Of a stretch of 10,884 bases of DNA, positions 6,629-10,884 are shown piece by piece. A program made the translations under genes and the position numbers. Positions within the stretch are counted from its first letter, which is position 1. Each line of letters opens with the position of its first letter. Source of the stretch: Candidatus Dormiibacterota bacterium (GTDB lineage: Bacteria; Chloroflexota; Dormibacteria; Aeolococcales; Aeolococcaceae); the NCBI GenBank assembly GCA_003170875.1, contig PMYJ01000132.1, positions 1 to 10,884 on the forward strand, read 5' to 3'. The notes under the pieces are model-generated. The model worked only from the letters and a program-made list of their open reading frames with translations, was not told the DNA's origin and searched no databases.

Positions 6629-7933
6629 CTACCCGGCCGAGATCGACGCCAGGTCCTCGAAGAAGCCCGGATAGGAGATGTCGACCGACTCCGCACCGGC
6701 GATGTGGGTGAGCCCCGGCCCCGCGGCGAGGCATCCGGCCACCGCGAAGGCCATGGCCAGCCGGTGATCGCCGGCGGCATCCAACGCGGCCGGGACCAGC
6801 CGGGTCGGGCCTTCGATGACGAACCCGTCGGTGAGCGTCTCGCAGGCCGCACCCATTCGTCTCAATCCCTCGGCCAGGTGGGCGATTCGATCCGACTCCT
6901 TGGCCCGGAGCTCGGCGGCATCGCGGATCTCCGTCACACCCTCCGCCTGGGTGGCGAGCACGGCGATCACGGGCAGCTCGTCGATGAGCCGGGGGACCAG
7001 CGCGCCGCCGATGCGGATCCCATGCAGCTGCCCCCCGCGCACCTCCAGGTCGCCCACCGGCTCCACGCCGCCGGCGGGCGCGCGCTCCAGGACGTCGACC
7101 GATGCGCCCATGGCGCGCAGCACCTCGATGACCCCGTCGCGCCCGGGGTTGAGCCCGACCTCCGGGCAGCGAACCCGCCAGCCCTCGCGCGCCGCCGCCA
7201 GACAGAGGAAGAATGCGGCCGAGCTGATGTCGCCGGGGATGCGCAGGCCGAACGGCTGGGGCGCGCCGGGGGTCACCGTGACCCGGCCACCACCGCTGAC
7301 CACCTCGATGCCGCACAGCTCCAGGAGACGCTCGGTGTGGTCGCGGGTTGCCACCGGCTCGAGGACCGTGGTGGGCCCGTCGGCGAAGAGCCCGGCGAGC
7401 AGCACCGCCGTCTTGACCTGGGCGCTCGCCACCGGGGGCTCGAAGGTGATCGCACGGAGGGGGCGGCGCCCCTCGATGGTCATCGGGGCGGTGCCCTCGG
7501 GCCCCAGCCGGACCGCGGCCCCCATCTGCTGGAGCGGGGCGGCGATGCGGCGCATCGGGCGCCGCATCAGCGATGCGTCCCCCTCCAGGCAGGCGGTGAT
7601 CGGATGCCCGGCGATGGCTCCGGCCAGCATCCGCATGGTGCTCCCCGAGTTGCCACAGTCGAGCCGGTCGCTCGGAGCGCTCAGCGCGAGGTCCGGCCCG
7701 TTGCCCTCCACCATGGCGCGACCGTCGCCGTGGATGCGGACAAAGACGCCGCATGCCTCCAGGCACGACGCGGTGTGGGCGACGTCCTCTCCGGGGGCCA
7801 GACCGCCCAGGTAGGTGCGGCCGCGCCCCAGTGCCCCGAGGATGAGGGCGCGGTGGCTGATGCTCTTGTCGCCCGGCACCCGCACCTCCCCCTCCAACCG
7901 GAAGATCGGCGCCAGGTTGACCGGAGGGCTCAC
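6629..7933 (-). CDS. aroA: 3-phosphoshikimate 1-carboxyvinyltransferase (EPSP synthase)
   Basis: This cytoplasmic enzyme of the shikimate pathway joins shikimate-3-phosphate and phosphoenolpyruvate to give EPSP, the precursor of chorismate. The 434 residues match the family length. Visible motifs: GDKSISHR (21-28, with the substrate-binding Lys), GNSGST (94-99), RRPM (124-127), SAQVK (170-174), RDHTE (197-201), IDELPV (317-322, with the catalytic Asp318), KESDR (345-349) and DHR (389-391). SAQVK and RDHTE resemble the class II (Bacillus/CP4-like) enzymes. The start is GTG at 7933, overlapping the trpA stop by four bases (GTGA), with GAGGCGG at 7944-7938 as ribosome binding site. It is the last gene of the trp operon seen here. 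Placement beside trpA recalls the Bacillus trp-aro supraoperon. Confidence 0.97.
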   Translation of the reverse strand: MSPPVNLAPIFRLEGEVRVPGDKSISHRALILGALGRGRTYLGGLAPGEDVAHTASCLEACGVFVRIHGDGRAMVEGNGPDLALSAPSDRLDCGNSGSTMRMLAGAIAGHPITACLEGDASLMRRPMRRIAAPLQQMGAAVRLGPEGTAPMTIEGRRPLRAITFEPPVASAQVKTAVLLAGLFADGPTTVLEPVATRDHTERLLELCGIEVVSGGGRVTVTPGAPQPFGLRIPGDISSAAFFLCLAAAREGWRVRCPEVGLNPGRDGVIEVLRAMGASVDVLERAPAGGVEPVGDLEVRGGQLHGIRIGGALVPRLIDELPVIAVLATQAEGVTEIRDAAELRAKESDRIAHLAEGLRRMGAACETLTDGFVIEGPTRLVPAALDAAGDHRLAMAFAVAGCLAAGPGLTHIAGAESVDISYPGFFEDLASISAG

Positions 7934-8738
7934 CGGACCGCCTCGAGCCCGCGGATCCCGCGGACAAACCGCTCCGCGGTCGCCCCCGGGTCGTCGCCGC
8001 CCTTGCCGATGGCGTCGAGCAGCGCCGAACCGACCACCACCGCCTCGCAGTGGCCGGTAAGCGCCTCGACGTGCTCGGGGCGGGAGATGCCGAAGCCGAG
8101 AGCCCGCGGCAGAGCGGTCACCGACCGCACCCGTTCCAGCAGGTCCAGGGCGGCGGGGCTCACGCGTTCGCGAGCGCCGGTGGTGCCGGTCACGCTGACG
8201 CAGTAGACGAAGCCGGCCGCGGTGGCGGCGACCCGGGCCACCCGCGAGGTCGGGGTGGTGGGTGCCACCAGGGGGATGTGGGCCAGCCCGTGGGCCCCGA
8301 GCGACGCGGCCAGGCCGGCCGCCTCCTCAACGGGCAGGTCGGGGACGATCACGCCGTCGATCCCCGCCGCGGCGCAGGCGGCGGCGAAGGCCTCGACTCC
8401 CATGGCGAGCACCGGGTTGATGTAGGTCATCGCCGCCACCGGGATGGTCAGGCCGGCCGCCCGCGCCTGCGCCACCTGTGAGATGGCGCGAGCCGGCGTC
8501 ATCCCCTGCTCTAGGGCCCGCCAGCCCGCGCTCTGGATGGTGGGACCGTCCGCCAGCGGGTCGCTGAACGGGACGCCCACCTCGGCGGCCAGGCTGCCAG
8601 CCCGCTGGCAGGCGAGCAGGAGCGGAGCGGTGTCGCCGGGGCCGGGGAAGCCAGCGGTGACGTAGGGGATGATCCCGGGCCGCTCGCCTGCACCCCGCGC
8701 GGCGAAGGCGGCCTCGAACCTCCCCGTGGCGGCGGTGG

Positions 8739-8742
<4 letters not shown>
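7930..8742 (-). CDS. trpA: Tryptophan synthase alpha subunit
   Basis: TrpA cleaves indole-3-glycerol phosphate to indole and glyceraldehyde-3-phosphate and passes the indole to TrpB through a tunnel in the alpha2-beta2 complex. The 270 residues form the usual TIM barrel. Visible landmarks are PYVTAGFPG (26-34), catalytic Glu54 and Asp65 in the segment EVGVPFSDPLADGPTIQSA (54-72), VPDLPVEE (133-140), the phosphate-binding GTTGAR region (186-191), GFGIS (216-220) and VVVGSALLD (235-243). The start is GTG at 8742, overlapping the trpB stop as GTGA. A strong purine-rich site, GGGGAGGGG at 8756-8748, lies 6 nt before it. Its own stop overlaps the aroA start in the same way, so trpB, trpA and aroA are probably translationally coupled. 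Confidence 0.98.
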
Positions 8743-9925
<1,183 letters not shown>

Positions 9926-9929
<4 letters not shown>

Positions 9930-10609
9930 CGTCTCCCTCCCTGGGGGCCGGCGGCATCGGCTGCCAGCTTCCGATACGCCTCGACGGTGGCGAAGGCCTC
10001 CCGAGCCGCGACCACGAAGTCTCGCACTCGCCCGGGATCCTTGACGCCTGGGCTCGACTCCAGCCCGCTGCTCGCGTCGACGCCGTAGGGACGGACCCGC
10101 TCGATCGCGGCCGCGACGGTGTCGGGAGTGAGGCCGCCCGCGAGGATGATCGGGCGGTGGGCGGCCACCTCGGCGGCGGTCTCGAGATCGATGGGGACGC
10201 CCGTCCCCCCGGGCAGGGCTCCGCCCGTCCGCGGCGCGCTGTCGAGCAGCAGCAGGCAGTCCGGCCACCAGTCGGTGGTGAAGGCGTCGCCCGGGCCGGC
10301 GGGGTTGACCCCGCGGATCACGGTGACGTCGACGTCGCCCACCACCCCGCGGTCCACCCGGCCGTGGAGCTGGACCGCGTCCAGCCGGTGGCGCCGCGTG
10401 AGCTCCCGGCACAGCTCCGCCGGCGGCTCGACCATCACCCCGACCAGGTCGGCACGCCCGGCCAGCGCCCGCCGGACCGCCTCCACCTCGAGGTTGCCGG
10501 CGTGCCGGGGACTGCGGGGCTCGAGCACGACCCCCACCCAGTCGGCACCGGCGTCGACGGCGCACTCGGCGATCGTCGCGGTGCGCACGCCGCAGACCTT
10601 GACGATCAC
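9926..10609 (-). CDS. trpF: Phosphoribosylanthranilate isomerase
   Basis: TrpF isomerises N-(5-phosphoribosyl)anthranilate to CdRP by an Amadori rearrangement, the step before TrpC. The 227-residue TIM barrel has KVCGVRT at 4-10 with catalytic Cys6, VQLHG (79-83), catalytic Asp123 in LLLDS (120-124), GGTG (134-137), the phosphate-binding LAGGLTPDTV (156-165) and GVDASSGLES (176-185). The start is GTG at 10609, overlapping the trpC stop as GTGA. No good Shine-Dalgarno precedes it (GGTGGCG at best), because the sequence upstream is an alanine-rich trpC tail of GCC/GCG codons, so translation probably depends on reinitiation after trpC. It is a separate gene, not fused to trpC as in Escherichia coli. 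Confidence 0.97.
9933..9942 (-). promoter_or_regulatory. Ribosome binding site that fixes the trpB start
   Basis: AGGGAGGGAG on the minus strand has its GGAGG core ending 6 nt before the ATG at 9929. It rules in this start against the much longer upstream open frame. Confidence 0.8.
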
Positions 10610-10884
10610 CGCGCCACCACGGCCGCGGCCGCGGCGGCGGCCACCATCTCGGCGCAGAGCGCGGCCGGGTCGGGATGACGCATCAATGTCTCGCCGACCA
10701 GCACCGCATCGGCCCCCTCCCCCACCAGCCGGCTGACGTCGGCGGCGCTGCGCGCCCCGGACTCGGCGACGATCACCACTGTCTGCTCGGGAAGCAGGCG
10801 GCGCAGCCGGGAGAAGGTGGCCAGATCGGTCCGCAGGCTGTGCAGGTCGCGGTTGTTGATCCCCAAGCAGCCTGCCCCCGCGAC
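10606..10884 (-). CDS. trpC: Indole-3-glycerol phosphate synthase, C-terminal part (5' end outside the window)
   Basis: TrpC closes the indole ring, turning CdRP into indole-3-glycerol phosphate with loss of CO2 and water. The last 92 codons are visible and remain open to the window edge, reading VAGAGCLGINNRDLHSL at the left. The GINNRDL motif, then VAESGARSAADV and GADAVLVGETLMRHPDP, are the standard C-terminal barrel signatures, including the conserved Asn, the ESG loop and the phosphate-binding segment near the GE. The protein ends in an alanine run followed by VVAR. The stop overlaps the trpF start by four bases. The call is firm from these motifs; only length and start are unknown. Confidence 0.95.
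   Translation of the reverse strand, partial: VAGAGCLGINNRDLHSLRTDLATFSRLRRLLPEQTVVIVAESGARSAADVSRLVGEGADAVLVGETLMRHPDPAALCAEMVAAAAAAAVVAR

Noticed and set aside
6131..8206. 691-codon open frame on the plus strand across the propeller gene, aroA and trpA
   Set aside because: It spans three real minus-strand genes, including their junctions, and encodes a low-complexity His/Arg/Gly-rich product.
9930..10565. In-frame upstream extension of trpB, suggesting a fusion protein
   Set aside because: The extension is trpF read in another frame and is Arg/Gly/Pro-rich; the family N-terminus, ribosome binding site and ATGA overlap place the trpB start at 9929.

Overview
The window is a very GC-rich chromosomal segment (roughly 70 % G+C by eye) and is almost fully coding. 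Gene content, GTG starts, 4-nt gene overlaps, a possible leaderless start and the actinobacterial pairing of an Fpg/Nei glycosylase with Lhr point to a high-GC Terrabacteria lineage: Actinomycetota, or an uncultured relative such as Dormibacterota/Chloroflexota. The sequence alone does not settle the phylum. No tRNA, rRNA, CRISPR array, insertion sequence or phage gene was seen.

Layout. (1) Positions 1-597 (+): 3' part of an Fpg/Nei-family DNA glycosylase. (2) 598-811: the only intergenic gap above 200 bp. It holds a weak hairpin after the glycosylase gene, an unusually AT-rich patch with two copies of an 11-bp palindrome, and a -10-like box exactly where a leaderless lhr transcript would need it. 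(3) 812-5200 (+): a complete long-form Lhr superfamily-2 helicase, with a palindrome-bearing insertion in a non-conserved part. (4) 5218-6576 (-): a membrane-anchored extracytoplasmic protein predicted to fold as a seven-bladed beta-propeller, with a paired-cysteine motif in six of seven blades. It converges on lhr with a 17-bp gap. (5) 6629-10884 (-): a tightly packed aromatic amino-acid operon, trpC (partial)-trpF-trpB-trpA-aroA. All four junctions are 4-nt start/stop overlaps.

How the genes work together. The glycosylase and Lhr are DNA-repair proteins whose genes are neighbours in mycobacteria (nei next to lhr). TrpC, TrpF, TrpB and TrpA carry out the last steps of tryptophan synthesis. 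AroA (EPSP synthase) makes the precursor of chorismate, so the operon joins a common-pathway step to the tryptophan branch, as in the Bacillus trp-aro supraoperon but without hisC and tyrA between them. The propeller gene lies 52 bp downstream of aroA on the same strand and has its own ECF-sigma-like promoter match, so it may be regulated separately.

Most of the window is ordinary housekeeping DNA and I see no clear novel multi-gene system. The points most worth following are the palindromic site upstream of lhr, the velcro-closed disulfide propeller with its possible ECF promoter, and the palindromic insertion inside lhr.
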